NCBI RefSeq assembly: GCF_003933735.1
Contig: NZ_RSED01000007.1
Location: 62,001-126,000 of the forward strand
Origin: Aquabacterium soli
Lineage (GTDB): Bacteria > Pseudomonadota > Gammaproteobacteria > Burkholderiales > Burkholderiaceae_C
DNA length: 64,000 nt
Direction of reading: 5' to 3'
Of this stretch, positions 34,199 to 43,639 are shown piece by piece. The position numbers and the translations under genes were made by a program. Below the pieces are notes generated by a model. It worked only from the letters and a program-made list of their open reading frames with translations. It had not been told where the DNA came from and did no database searches. Each line of letters begins with the position of its first letter. Within the stretch, counting starts at the first letter, position 1.

Positions 34199-36507
34199 CA
34201 GGCTGTGCCCTCCGGCCGCATCACCTTGTCGGGCGTCATGGGCGTGCTGCGCACACGCCGTCCGGTGGCATGGAAGATGGCGTTGCTCACCGCGGCTGCC
34301 ACGCCCACGATGCCGATCTCGCCCACCCCCTTGGCCCCCAGGCTGCTGACCACGTCGTCGTGCTCTTCCACGAAGATCACGTCAATGTCGTGGATGTCGG
34401 CATTGACGGCCACGTGGTACTCAGAAAGGTTGTGGTTCATGAAGCGGCCCAGGCGGTGGTCGGTGAGGGTGTCTTCGTGCAGGGCCTGGCTGATGCCCCA
34501 CACCACACCCCCCACGATCTGGCTGCGTGCCGTGTGCGGGTTGATGATCCGGCCGGCTGCGATGGCACTGACCACACGGGTCACGCGCACCGTGCCCAGC
34601 TCTTCATCGACCTTCACCTCCACGAACACGGCCGAATGCACGGCACGCACGAACTTCTTCTGCCGCAGCATGTTGGGCAGCATCAGGTATTTCTCGTCGA
34701 GCTTGGAGACGCCTGCGGTGCTCAGGACATCGGTGATGCGAAGGGCCGCGGCCGGATCGAGGGTGGACTTCACCATGCCGTCGGCGAAGCGCACGTCCTT
34801 GAAGCGGGCGCGGGCCAATGGTGAACCAGGCAGCGCGCGGGCCAGCTTGAAGAGCTTCTTGTGCAGTTTCTCGCACACCCCCTGCACGGCCGAGCCCACC
34901 GTGGCCACATGTGATGAGCCGCCTTCGATCGGCGCCACCGGCAGGTCGGAATCGCCCAGCTCGAAGCACACCTGCTCGATCGGCAAACCCATGGCGGCGG
35001 CGGCGATCTGCGTCATCACGGTGATGGTGCCAGTGCCGATGTCGGTGGCAGCGCTGCTGACCACCAGCCGCCCGTCGGCGTGCAGCACGGCGCGGGCCCG
35101 CGCGAACATCTGCATCGCATCCCAGGTGCCCGTGGCCATGCCCCAGCCCACCCAGTCGTCGCCCTCCCGCATGGAGCGTGGTGCCAGGGGACGTCCATGC
35201 CAGCCGAAGCGCTCGGCGCCCTGCGCATAGCAGGCACGCAGCTCCTTGCTGGAGAAGGGCAGGTCCTTGCTGGCATCGCGCTCTGCGTAGTTCTTGAGCC
35301 GCAAGGCCAGGGGGTCCATCTTCAGCGCATGGGCCAGCTCGTCCATGGCCACTTCAAGCGCGTGCACCCCATGGGCTGCTCCCGGTGCGCGCATGTCCAT
35401 CGGTGAATAGTGGTCCAGATCCACCAGGCTGTATTCCATCCGCACGTTGTCGCACTGGTAGAGCTGGCCGGACCAGTTCACCACCACCTCCACGTAGTCT
35501 TCCAGCCGCGAGGTTTCGGCGATGGCTTCGTGCAGCACCGCGGTCAGGCGGCCATCCGGCTCGGCCCCCAGCCTCAGGCGTTGCCAGGTTTCGGGCCGGT
35601 GGCCGAAGGTGAACATCTGCTGGCGCGTGAGCACCACGCGCACGGACCGGTTGAGGTGCAGTGCGCCCATCACGGCCAGCAGCAGCTGGTACTGCGGGCG
35701 CAGGCCGGACCCGAAAGCGCCGCCCACGAAGGCGTTGCGCACCGTCACGCGGCTGCGCGGCAGACCGAACACGCGCGACACCACCCAGCGGCTGTTCTGC
35801 GAGCCTTGTGTCTTGTCATGGATGGTCAGGTGGCCGTCTGCGCCCAGCAGCACAGTGGAGGCGTGCATCTCCATCGGGTTGTGGTGCTCGACGCCCGCGT
35901 AGTAGCTTGCATCGATGCGCACCGGCGCGGCCTCGAAGGCGGCATCGGCATGGCCACGCGGCTCGGGCGGTGGCGAGTACCCCGCCTTGAGGCGGCTGGG
36001 CTGGTGGGCACGACGCAGGTTGCTCAACAGATGGGTATCGTGCGGCTCGGCTTCGTATTGCACCCGCACCAGCGATGCGGCGTAGCGGGCGGCTTCGAAG
36101 GTCTCGGCCAGCACCAGGGCCACGGGCTGGCCGCTGTGGTGGATGTGTTCATCGTGCAGCGGCCTGAAGGGCGTGCCGCCGGGCGAGGTCATGTCCTTGT
36201 AGAACAACCCCGAGTTGCGAACCTTGGGGCGATGGGCGTGCGTGAGCACGTCCAGCACCCCCGGCACGGCCAGCGCGTCGCTCAGCTCGAAGCCTGAGAT
36301 GCGGCCGCGCGCAATGGTGCTGTTCACCACCACCCCGTGCACGACGTCGGGAGAGGTGGCGGGATCAAGGCCCTGGTGATGGTCCATCAGGTGTTCCGCC
36401 GCGTACCGGGCCTGGCCAGTGACCTTGGCATGGCCGTCAAGCCGCTTGACAAGGGTGCCCAGGGCCACCGGTGTGGCCAGGTTCGCAGCAGGATCTCGGG
36501 CGTTCAT
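34198..36507 (-). CDS. Molybdopterin-binding subunit of xanthine dehydrogenase-family (PaoC-like) enzyme
   Basis: A 769-residue large subunit. The N-terminal domain opens VKRLDGHAKVTGQARYAAEH, and the molybdenum domain includes GGAFGSGLRPQ, the MDMRAPGAAHGVHALE segment and the C-terminal KGVGEIGIVG with the active-site glutamate. The three-gene order (2Fe-2S, FAD, Mo) and the PaoB-type FAD subunit point to a periplasmic-aldehyde-oxidoreductase-like heterotrimer, oxidising aldehydes or related heterocycles. The start is directly adjacent to the FAD-subunit stop. No dedicated maturation chaperone (PaoD/XdhC) gene is next to it. The substrate is inferred only from family. Confidence 0.9.
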   Translation of the reverse strand: MNARDPAANLATPVALGTLVKRLDGHAKVTGQARYAAEHLMDHHQGLDPATSPDVVHGVVVNSTIARGRISGFELSDALAVPGVLDVLTHAHRPKVRNSGLFYKDMTSPGGTPFRPLHDEHIHHSGQPVALVLAETFEAARYAASLVRVQYEAEPHDTHLLSNLRRAHQPSRLKAGYSPPPEPRGHADAAFEAAPVRIDASYYAGVEHHNPMEMHASTVLLGADGHLTIHDKTQGSQNSRWVVSRVFGLPRSRVTVRNAFVGGAFGSGLRPQYQLLLAVMGALHLNRSVRVVLTRQQMFTFGHRPETWQRLRLGAEPDGRLTAVLHEAIAETSRLEDYVEVVVNWSGQLYQCDNVRMEYSLVDLDHYSPMDMRAPGAAHGVHALEVAMDELAHALKMDPLALRLKNYAERDASKDLPFSSKELRACYAQGAERFGWHGRPLAPRSMREGDDWVGWGMATGTWDAMQMFARARAVLHADGRLVVSSAATDIGTGTITVMTQIAAAAMGLPIEQVCFELGDSDLPVAPIEGGSSHVATVGSAVQGVCEKLHKKLFKLARALPGSPLARARFKDVRFADGMVKSTLDPAAALRITDVLSTAGVSKLDEKYLMLPNMLRQKKFVRAVHSAVFVEVKVDEELGTVRVTRVVSAIAAGRIINPHTARSQIVGGVVWGISQALHEDTLTDHRLGRFMNHNLSEYHVAVNADIHDIDVIFVEEHDDVVSSLGAKGVGEIGIVGVAAAVSNAIFHATGRRVRSTPMTPDKVMRPEGTA

Positions 36508-37532
36508 CAGGCGGCTCCCAAAGGCTGGGGCGTGCCCCGGGCGGCCCGCTGCAGCGTGCGCACGATGGCGCGCCTGGCCAGCGGGATCTTGAAGTCGTTG
36601 TCGCCCTGGCCCTGGGCGCCGTGCAGCAGTGCATCGGCGGCCTGGGCGAACCTGGCGTCGTCCACCGGCTGGCCCACCAGCAGGGCCTCTGCGTCCGGCT
36701 GCCGCCAGGGCTTGTGCGCCACACCGCCCAGGGCCAAGCGCGCCTCACGCACGTGACCGTCCGGGCCAATGTCCAGTGCCGCGGCCACCGACACCAGTGC
36801 GAAGGCATACGAGGCGCGGTCGCGCAGCTTGAGGTAGGCGCTGTGTCCACGCAGGTGGTCGGCTGGCGGCAGCTCGATGTGGGTGATGAGCTCGCCGGGT
36901 GCCAGGGTGTGGTCCTGCTCCGGGCGGTCTTCGGGCAGACGGTGAAAGCTGGCCATGGGCACGGTGCGGCTGCCTTGAACGGACTGCACATGCACGCTGG
37001 CGCCCAGGGCCGCCAGGGCCACGCACATATCGGAGGGGTGCGTGGCGATGCAGTGCGGGCTGGCTCCGAGGATGGCGTGCTGCCGCGTCAGCCCACCGAT
37101 GGCGGAACAGCCGCTGCCGGGCAAGCGCTTGTTGCAGGGCGCGGCGGTGTCGTAGAAGTAATGGCAGCGCGTGCGCTGCAGCAGGTTGCCGCCGTTGCTG
37201 GCCATGTTGCGGATCTGCGGTGATGCGCCCGCCAGGATTGCGGTGCTCAGCAAGGGGTAGTGAGCGCGCACCAGGGGGTGCCAGGCTGTGTCGGCATTGC
37301 GGGCCAGAGCACCCAGGCGCAGCCCGCCAGCAGGGGTGGGCTCGATGTCGTACAAGGGCAGGGCGTTGATGTCGACCAGGCGTGCCGGGCGCAGCACGTT
37401 CTCCTTCATCAGATCGAGCAGGTTGGTGCCGCCAGCGATGAACATGGCCGGGCCCAGGGCGGCGGGCGCATCATGCAGGGCGGCCAGGGCAGATGAGGCG
37501 TCTGCGGGCGCGTCGTAGGCGAACGGCGTCAT
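36507..37532 (-). CDS. FAD-binding subunit with extra 4Fe-4S site (PaoB-like)
   Basis: A 341-residue CO-dehydrogenase-flavoprotein-type subunit. FAD motifs are IAGGTNLLDLM and the later ASPQIRNMASNGGNLLQRTR. Immediately after this comes a Cys-rich insertion with RCHYFY, APCNKRLPGSGCSA, like the [4Fe-4S]-binding loop that distinguishes PaoB-type subunits from ordinary xanthine dehydrogenase FAD subunits. It passes electrons from the Mo centre and 2Fe-2S clusters to the acceptor. The ATG at 37532 overlaps the stop of the 2Fe-2S subunit gene by 4 bases; the upstream in-frame extension is not family-like. Confidence 0.9.
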   Translation of the reverse strand: MTPFAYDAPADASSALAALHDAPAALGPAMFIAGGTNLLDLMKENVLRPARLVDINALPLYDIEPTPAGGLRLGALARNADTAWHPLVRAHYPLLSTAILAGASPQIRNMASNGGNLLQRTRCHYFYDTAAPCNKRLPGSGCSAIGGLTRQHAILGASPHCIATHPSDMCVALAALGASVHVQSVQGSRTVPMASFHRLPEDRPEQDHTLAPGELITHIELPPADHLRGHSAYLKLRDRASYAFALVSVAAALDIGPDGHVREARLALGGVAHKPWRQPDAEALLVGQPVDDARFAQAADALLHGAQGQGDNDFKIPLARRAIVRTLQRAARGTPQPLGAA

Positions 37533-38050
37533 GCGCTGGCCTTGTGCGCTGGGCCGAACATCACCTGGCTCACCGCCTGCACGATCTGCGGGTACGCGCC
37601 GCACCGGCAAATATTGCCGCTCATCAGCTCGCGCACCTGGTCTTCATCGTGGGCCTGTCCTTCACGCATCAGGCCCACGGCGGAGCACAGCTGGCCTGGC
37701 GTGCAGTAGCCGCACTGGAAAGCATCGTGGTCGATGAAGGCCTGCTGCAAGGGTTGCAGGGCCTCGCCATCGGCCAAGCCTTCCACCGTGGTGATCTCGC
37801 TGCCATCGCGCATCACGGCCAGCGTCAGGCAGGCATTGATGCGGCGCCCATCGACCAGCACGGTGCATGCGCCGCACTGGCCATGGTCGCAACCCTTCTT
37901 GGTGCCTGTCAGGTCGAGGCGGTCACGCAGCAGGTCGAGCAGGGTCACCCAGGTTGCCACCTCCAGGTGATGGGCCGTGCCGTTGACGGTGAGCGTGATG
38001 GGGCGCGTCGGTGGCGGGGCGGGGATGGGCCTGTCGAGGTCTGCGGGCAT
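37529..38050 (-). CDS. 2Fe-2S subunit of molybdenum hydroxylase (PaoA-like)
   Basis: A 173-residue subunit with two [2Fe-2S] clusters. The first, plant-type, has Cys in KKGCDHGQCGACTV and a further Cys in NACL. The second has QCGYCTPGQ and ICRCGAYP. It is the first gene of the Pao-like operon and overlaps the FAD-subunit gene by 4 bases. E. coli PaoA carries a Tat signal, but here the N-terminus (MPADLDRPIPAPPPTRPITL) shows no twin-arginine or hydrophobic segment and no longer start is available in frame. The complex is therefore probably cytoplasmic. Confidence 0.9.
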   Translation of the reverse strand: MPADLDRPIPAPPPTRPITLTVNGTAHHLEVATWVTLLDLLRDRLDLTGTKKGCDHGQCGACTVLVDGRRINACLTLAVMRDGSEITTVEGLADGEALQPLQQAFIDHDAFQCGYCTPGQLCSAVGLMREGQAHDEDQVRELMSGNICRCGAYPQIVQAVSQVMFGPAHKASA

Positions 38051-38136
38051 GGCGGCTCCGGGCGGTGGGGATCACGTCCTCTGGCAAAGGACGTTCCCAA
38101 GGCACGCCTGCCGCGCGCCGCCCCGCCTGGGCCTGC

Positions 38137-40308
38137 TCAGACGACGGGCTGGCGGAGCGATTCGAGGGTGTGGGCCAGCCGCTGGATGTCGACCGGCTTG
38201 ACCAGGTGGTCGAGGAAGCCGGCTTCGCTGGAGCGCTTGCGATCGTGCGGCTGGCCATAGCCTGACAGCGCTAGCAGAGGGGTGTGCTCATGCCCCGGGA
38301 CCCGGTGGATGGCTTGCGCCAGCTCGTACCCATCCATCACGGGCAGGCCGATGTCCAGCACGGCCAGGTCGATGGCCTGGCCGTCCAGCATCTGGAGCGC
38401 CGTGGGGCCGTCATGCACCACCAGCGCGCCATAGCCCCAGGAGCGCAGCAGTTCTCCGAGCATGCGGGCGGCGTCTTCGTTGTCGTCCACGACCAGCACC
38501 GTGCGGCCGCTGCCCTGTGGCGTGCCGCTGCGCTCATCTCCGGCATATGGGCTGCCGGCATCTTCGGGCAAGCGGGGAAGGGTCAAGGTGAAACTGCTGC
38601 CCTGGTCCCTCCCCTCGCTTCGGCAGCTCAGGGTGCCGCCATGGAGCGTGGTCATGGTGCGTGCAATGGTCAGCCCCAGGCCCAGACCGCCCTGAGACCG
38701 GTCGATGCCCTGGCGCCCTTGGGCGAACAGGTCGAACACGCGCGCCTGGTCATCTGGCTCGATGCCGACGCCGTTGTCATGGACCGTCAGCTGCACCTGG
38801 CCTTGCTCGTTCACCTGGGCAGAGATGCGGATGTGCCCCTCTGGCGGTGTGTAGCGCGCGGCGTTGGTCAGCAGGTTGGAGATGGCCTGCCCCAGCCGCA
38901 CAGGGTCGGCCATCACCTGCAGGCCGACGGGAGGCACCTCGATCTGCAGGGTATGGCGGCGCTGCTCAATCAGGGGCGAGGCGGTTTCCACGGCCCGGCC
39001 CACCACGGACCACAACTCGGTGGGATTGGCCTGCAGCGTGACCTGGCCGCGGATGATGCGCGCCACGTCCAGCAGGTCGTCCACCAGGCGCGCCATGTGG
39101 TGCACCTGTCGGCCGATGATGGCGCGCTCCCTCTCCGAGCCGGTTTCACCGCGCATCTCCATCAGGTGCAAGGCGATCTGGATCGGCGCGAGGGGGTTGC
39201 GCAACTCATGTCCCAGCATCGAGATGAACTCGTCCTTGGCCCGGCTGGCCTGGCGCAGGTCATCGGCCACCTGGCGCAGTCGGGTTTCGATGCGTGAGCG
39301 TTCGATGAGCTCGGCCGCCTGCCTGGCATAGAGATCGAGCATGCGCATGGCGCTGTCGGCAGGTTGGGTCGGTTCTTTCCAGTGCGTGGACAGCATGCCC
39401 ATGGGCACGCCATTGCGGCCCAGCAGGGGCGTGCTTTGCACGGCGCGGTAACCGGCTTCCCGGGCCACTTCGCGCAGCGAGGCGTAGCCCTCGTCCAGGT
39501 TGACATCTGGAATCATCACGCGGGCATTGCTGTGCAAGGCACGCCCGCAGGCCGATTCGGCCGCGGCATCCACGGTGCTGAAGGTGCGCAGGAATGCCTC
39601 GTCAAACCCGCGCTGTGCACCGATGCGCAACGTCTGGTGTGCGGCGTCGAACAGCTGGATGTTGCCTTTGTCGGCAGCCATCATCGTCAAGGTGGCGTCC
39701 AGCACCTCGTGCATCGCGCTGTCCAGATCCTGGCAATGCAGCAGGCGTGATACCAGCTCGTGCAGCTGTCTCATGGCGCGCAGCTCGTCGGCCAGCACGG
39801 CTTCGGCTTCGACGCGGCGTGTGACGTCGACGATGGTGACCATCACCCCCTGCACCTGGCCTTGCGGTCCGCGAGCGGGGCTGTAGCAGATGGTGAGGCT
39901 GTGCCTGCGCGGCTGGCCTTCGAGCTCCAGCACATAAGGCTGGTCTTCCATGAAGACGCTCTCGCCGGTGGACATCACCCGCTGGTAGATGGGCTCATTG
40001 AAATGCCACACCTCGGGCCAGCAGGCCTGTGTCGGGCACCCCAGGTAGGCCGGGTGCTTGTCGCGCATCAGGCGTGCGTAGGGCTCGTTGTAGATCTGCA
40101 GGAGATCGGGGCCCCACAGCAGGATCATTGCGAAGCGGTTGTCCAGCAGCGAGGAGACCAGTGCACGCAAGGTGTCTGGCCAACCCTCGATCGACCCCAA
40201 CCCGGTCTGCGACCAGTCTTTCTCGCGGATCAGCCGCGCGAGTTCACCCGTGCCGGGTGGCCAGGCTGTCTGCTGCGTCTCCCACCGACGTTCTTCTTGT
40301 TCGCTCAT
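38137..40308 (-). CDS. Hybrid sensor histidine kinase/response regulator
   Basis: A 723-residue soluble hybrid kinase. An N-terminal PAS-like domain (about 40-165) precedes a GAF domain (about 190-335, KGNIQLFDAAHQTL and GRALHSNARVMIPDV). The kinase core has phospho-acceptor His367 in GHELRNPL, N-box ISNLLTNAARYT and G-box GLGLGLTIAR. A C-terminal receiver has Asp652 (VLDIGLPVMDG). No membrane segment is seen, so the signal is cytoplasmic. The gene is a single unit, divergent from the phasin-like gene; no output regulator is adjacent, so phosphotransfer to a separate partner is likely. Confidence 0.9.
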   Translation of the reverse strand: MSEQEERRWETQQTAWPPGTGELARLIREKDWSQTGLGSIEGWPDTLRALVSSLLDNRFAMILLWGPDLLQIYNEPYARLMRDKHPAYLGCPTQACWPEVWHFNEPIYQRVMSTGESVFMEDQPYVLELEGQPRRHSLTICYSPARGPQGQVQGVMVTIVDVTRRVEAEAVLADELRAMRQLHELVSRLLHCQDLDSAMHEVLDATLTMMAADKGNIQLFDAAHQTLRIGAQRGFDEAFLRTFSTVDAAAESACGRALHSNARVMIPDVNLDEGYASLREVAREAGYRAVQSTPLLGRNGVPMGMLSTHWKEPTQPADSAMRMLDLYARQAAELIERSRIETRLRQVADDLRQASRAKDEFISMLGHELRNPLAPIQIALHLMEMRGETGSERERAIIGRQVHHMARLVDDLLDVARIIRGQVTLQANPTELWSVVGRAVETASPLIEQRRHTLQIEVPPVGLQVMADPVRLGQAISNLLTNAARYTPPEGHIRISAQVNEQGQVQLTVHDNGVGIEPDDQARVFDLFAQGRQGIDRSQGGLGLGLTIARTMTTLHGGTLSCRSEGRDQGSSFTLTLPRLPEDAGSPYAGDERSGTPQGSGRTVLVVDDNEDAARMLGELLRSWGYGALVVHDGPTALQMLDGQAIDLAVLDIGLPVMDGYELAQAIHRVPGHEHTPLLALSGYGQPHDRKRSSEAGFLDHLVKPVDIQRLAHTLESLRQPVV

Positions 40309-40517
40309 CCAGGATCCTTGCGTCTTGCTGCGCAGGCTTTTGGCGGTTGGACGGCCTCGGAGCGGGCCGTGTTGCAGGGGGTGCAGAACAGTCTACCCGT
40401 TTGCCTTGGCCCTTGCCCTTGGCGGGCATAGGCAGGCATTCGGATTGCCATGGATGGAAGGTGCCCTGGCGTGCGTTGTGCGTGCCAGGGCTCGCATGTG
40501 TTTGCAAGGAGCCCACC

Positions 40518-40901
40518 ATGTACCAGACCGCACTCAATCTTCACGATGCCTCCAGTATCTTCAATCCAGTTCAGGCGACTGAGCTGGCGTTGCGAGGTGC
40601 CGAGCACCTGTATGAGCTGAACGTTTCAACGGCTCGGCTGCTGCTTCAAGCCCAGCTGAACACTGCCGTGGCGTTCGGCATGCCCGACTGGTTGCCGTTC
40701 TTCGACCTGGCCACCGATCAAACGCGCAACATGTGGCTGGCCGGCGCGGGACAGGTGCTGGACGCTGGTCAGCGCACCAACGATGTCGCGACAGAACTGC
40801 AAAGGCAAGCAGGCCAGATGATCGAATCCCAGGCATCGGAACTGGCCAACCCCGATTTGCCGATGAACCCGGTCAGTCAAGCCGCCCGCATGATGATGTG
40901 A
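40518..40901 (+). CDS. Phasin-like protein
   Basis: A 127-residue all-helical protein, mostly amphipathic, with the phasin-type opening (FNPVQATELALRGAEHLYELN) and periodic Gln/Ala/Leu. Phasins coat polyhydroxyalkanoate granules; the family is common in Burkholderiales. The ATG at 40518 has an AAGGA site seven bases upstream. No PHA synthase genes are near. It stands between the divergent hybrid kinase and a convergent acidic protein. Assignment rests on composition and pattern rather than a strict motif. Confidence 0.65.
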   Translation: MYQTALNLHDASSIFNPVQATELALRGAEHLYELNVSTARLLLQAQLNTAVAFGMPDWLPFFDLATDQTRNMWLAGAGQVLDAGQRTNDVATELQRQAGQMIESQASELANPDLPMNPVSQAARMMM

Positions 40902-40928
40902 TCAGGAAGGGCATGCCTGCCTGAGCGC

Positions 40929-41384
40929 TCATGTTCCGGCCTGCTGAACGCGGGCCGAATCGGACGTGAGTGCCGGGTCATCGGGATTTTCTTCCTCCGA
41001 GTCTTCCTCATCGACGGTCAGGTTCTCTATGTCGACAGCCTGCGGATCGTCCAGTGACACCAGGTCTGGCGAACTGTCCAGGGCTTCACTGGCCGGCAGG
41101 ATCACCCGGTCTGGGGCCACGTCCGAGCCGTCCTGCACATGGTCCGGGGTGGCTGATCCACGCTCGCCTGTGCCTGCGGTATCGCTGTCCGCTTCTGGAT
41201 CGGTGTTGCCCGCGCCAGAGATGGCTGCCGCGCGGCTTTCCAGATCGTCGTCGGTTTCCACATGCAGTTGCCCCTGGATGTCGGATCCGCTGTCGGAGCT
41301 GTCGCTGGGGCCGAGCGCATCGGCATCGGTGCCTGCGGCGTGGGTAGGGGCGGGCGTGGCGCCCCAAAGACTGTTCTTGGCCAT
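40929..41384 (-). CDS. Highly acidic low-complexity protein, unknown
   Basis: A 151-residue protein dominated by Asp, Glu, Ser and Ala with almost no aromatic residues, for example DSSDSGSDIQG and EDSEEENPDD. It is probably intrinsically disordered with a very low isoelectric point. No signal peptide or membrane segment is present. The ATG at 41384 is preceded by GGAGACAAG, a usable ribosome-binding site; an upstream in-frame start at 41417 is less likely. It converges on the phasin-like gene. No family is recognised; acidic disordered proteins can act as DNA mimics or chaperone-like buffers, which is speculation here. Confidence 0.5.
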   Translation of the reverse strand: MAKNSLWGATPAPTHAAGTDADALGPSDSSDSGSDIQGQLHVETDDDLESRAAAISGAGNTDPEADSDTAGTGERGSATPDHVQDGSDVAPDRVILPASEALDSSPDLVSLDDPQAVDIENLTVDEEDSEEENPDDPALTSDSARVQQAGT

Positions 41385-41505
41385 GGTCTTGTCTCCGGCG
41401 TCTAAGGTGTTGACCAAGCCAGAGGCAATCGATGTGCCTTCGCCCTGAGCGGCAAAAAGTCACCACCTGACCTCAAATCGCACCCTTTGGTTTTGTGTAA
41501 CTGCG

Positions 41506-41513
41506 GCCGATAA
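41506..41513 (+). promoter_or_regulatory. Possible sigma-28 (FliA) -10 element
   Basis: GCCGATAA, a perfect match to the flagellar sigma-28 -10 consensus, lies 60 bases upstream of the GGDEF-EAL gene. The expected -35 position reads TTGGTTTT and matches the consensus poorly, so this is a weak candidate. It would place the c-di-GMP enzyme in the motility regulon. Confidence 0.3.
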
Positions 41514-41573
41514 GTTGTCATGGACTGTCCCCATGAGCGGGGGCTCGTCCGATTTTGACAAGGACGAGGCGCG

Positions 41574-43469
41574 GTGAAGGCGAGCAGGGAACAGCATTCA
41601 GGAGGGAATCAGCAGGCTGGGCGTCGCCGTCTGGCCTGGCTGCCATTCACACTCGCCCTGGTGGTGGCTGCCTTGCTGCTGACCTGGCAGCGCCTGTATT
41701 TCGAAATGCAGGATGTGCGGCGCGACGCTCTGGGCGAGGCCGAATCCATCATGACCGTGATCGAGCTGTCCCGTGCGATGAGCTCCACCGATGCGGCGCC
41801 CTGGCTGACCAGTGCCTCCAGCCGTTTCACGGACGTGGTGTCGTCCAGCTATTGCGTGCAAGGCCGTTGTTCGGCCAATTATCACCAGCGAGGCAGCGCG
41901 TTGTGCTCGGCGGGTGATCAATGGGATTCGGTGTGTGTGCAGTCCTTCCCGCGGGGAACGACATCGGCTTTCGTAGAGGTGCGCCACAGCCTGATCCCGG
42001 CCTACCAGGCCACCTTGCGGGATCTGCTGGTCGTGAGCATCGTGGCCCTGCTGGGGCTGGGCACCTGGTTCAGTGCCGAGCAGCGTCTGCGTCAGCAGGT
42101 GCTGCGCCGCGAAGACCAGCTGCGCCATGCGGCCCGCCATGACGCCCTGACCGGCCTGCTCAACCGCGCAGCCTTTGAAGAAGTGCTGTCGGCCCATCTG
42201 AGCCGGCCGAAGGCCGAGCGGGCCCCCGCCACCTTGCTCTACCTGGACCTGGACGGCTTCAAGCACCTCAATGACACGCATGGCCACCACATGGGTGATC
42301 TGGTGTTGCGCGAGGTGACGCACCGCTTCGCGAAGGCCCTGCCGGACGCGCAGGGCAGCATGGGCCGGCTGGGCGGCGATGAGTTCGCATTGATCCTGCC
42401 CGGTGTCAGCGAGCCGCTGGCCGTGGCCGCGGCGGTGGATGCGCTGACGGAGAGCCTGGTGGCGCCGTTCGAGGCCGAACAGATGTCGGCCCAGCTGGGC
42501 GTGAGCATCGGCGCCGTGGTGCTCGATGCCGAGGTGCACACGGCCGAAGAGGCCTTGCGCCGTGCCGACGTGGCCATGGACGAGGCCAAGCGACTGGGCC
42601 ACGGCAAGCTGGTGCTGTTCGATGACCTGCTGGGATCGCGCGCGCGCCGCCGCCAGTTCATCCAGTCCGAGCTGCGCCCGGCCATCATCCAGGGGCAACT
42701 GTTCCTGGAATACCAGCCCCAGGTCGGCATTGATGGCGGCGTGCGCGGGGTGGAAGCCCTGGTGCGCTGGCGCCATCCCCGTTTCGGGGTGATCCGCCCT
42801 GACGAGTTCATCTCTGTAGCGGAAGAAACCGGCCTGATCCTGCCCCTGGGCCTGGCCGTGATCGAGATGGCCTGCCGTGACCTGGTGGCCTTGCGCGCGC
42901 AAGGTGTGGCCCTGCCGTATGTGAGCGTGAACGTGTCGCCCCGGCAGTTGGCCGATCCTCAACTGGTGGCGGCGCTGATGAGTGCCTTGCGGCAGCACGG
43001 GCTGGGCCCGGCCGACATGGAACTGGAGGTGACCGAAGGCGCGGTGATGGAGGTCAATGGGGCTGAAAGCTCCGTGCTGGATCACTTGTCCGCGCGCGGC
43101 TTCCGCATTGCCATTGACGACTTCGGTACCGGCTACTCGTCGCTCAGCCGCCTGCAGCGCATGAAGGTGGACAAGCTCAAGATCGACCGGTCCTTCATCG
43201 AAGGCCTGGGCGAGCCGGGACACGACCCGATGCTGGTGGACATGATGTTGGCGCTGGCGCGCCGCATGAACGTCAAGAGCGTGGCCGAAGGCGTGGAAAC
43301 CCAGCAGCAGGCCGACTGGCTGCGTGCGGCAGGCTGCCACATGATCCAGGGCTACCTGTATGCCAAGCCGATGCCGCTGGCGCAACTCGGCGCCTGGATG
43401 AAGACCCACTCGGGCGAGCATGAAGACGACGAGGATGTGTGGTCGCCGACGATCTCTGCGGAGTTGTGA
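41574..43469 (+). CDS. Membrane GGDEF-EAL cyclic-di-GMP enzyme
   Basis: A 631-residue protein. Two membrane helices (about 21-38 and 149-165) bracket a periplasmic domain of about 110 residues with four cysteines (94, 99, 111, 121) that could form redox-sensitive disulphides. A cytoplasmic GGDEF domain follows, with intact GGDEF at 267-271 but no RxxD inhibitory site. The EAL domain has EAL at 394-396 and FGTGYSSLSRL with the IDRSFI segment. Both catalytic signatures look intact, so it may make and degrade c-di-GMP. It starts at GTG 41574 after an AGGACGAGG stretch. No genes flank it as an operon. Confidence 0.92.
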   Translation: MKASREQHSGGNQQAGRRRLAWLPFTLALVVAALLLTWQRLYFEMQDVRRDALGEAESIMTVIELSRAMSSTDAAPWLTSASSRFTDVVSSSYCVQGRCSANYHQRGSALCSAGDQWDSVCVQSFPRGTTSAFVEVRHSLIPAYQATLRDLLVVSIVALLGLGTWFSAEQRLRQQVLRREDQLRHAARHDALTGLLNRAAFEEVLSAHLSRPKAERAPATLLYLDLDGFKHLNDTHGHHMGDLVLREVTHRFAKALPDAQGSMGRLGGDEFALILPGVSEPLAVAAAVDALTESLVAPFEAEQMSAQLGVSIGAVVLDAEVHTAEEALRRADVAMDEAKRLGHGKLVLFDDLLGSRARRRQFIQSELRPAIIQGQLFLEYQPQVGIDGGVRGVEALVRWRHPRFGVIRPDEFISVAEETGLILPLGLAVIEMACRDLVALRAQGVALPYVSVNVSPRQLADPQLVAALMSALRQHGLGPADMELEVTEGAVMEVNGAESSVLDHLSARGFRIAIDDFGTGYSSLSRLQRMKVDKLKIDRSFIEGLGEPGHDPMLVDMMLALARRMNVKSVAEGVETQQQADWLRAAGCHMIQGYLYAKPMPLAQLGAWMKTHSGEHEDDEDVWSPTISAEL

Positions 43470-43639
43470 GTCGCGCCCTGGCGCACGCGCCATCTGGACA
43501 CATCGGACTCAGCAGCCTTGTGTCTGGCCGATGAGTGGCGCCCCCTTGATCGAGTGATCCATCGGGACCATGTCGTCACGGGACTGTCATGGAGCCTGGG
43601 CAGTATGCCGGCCTGAAACACACCCATTCTGAGCAGTCC

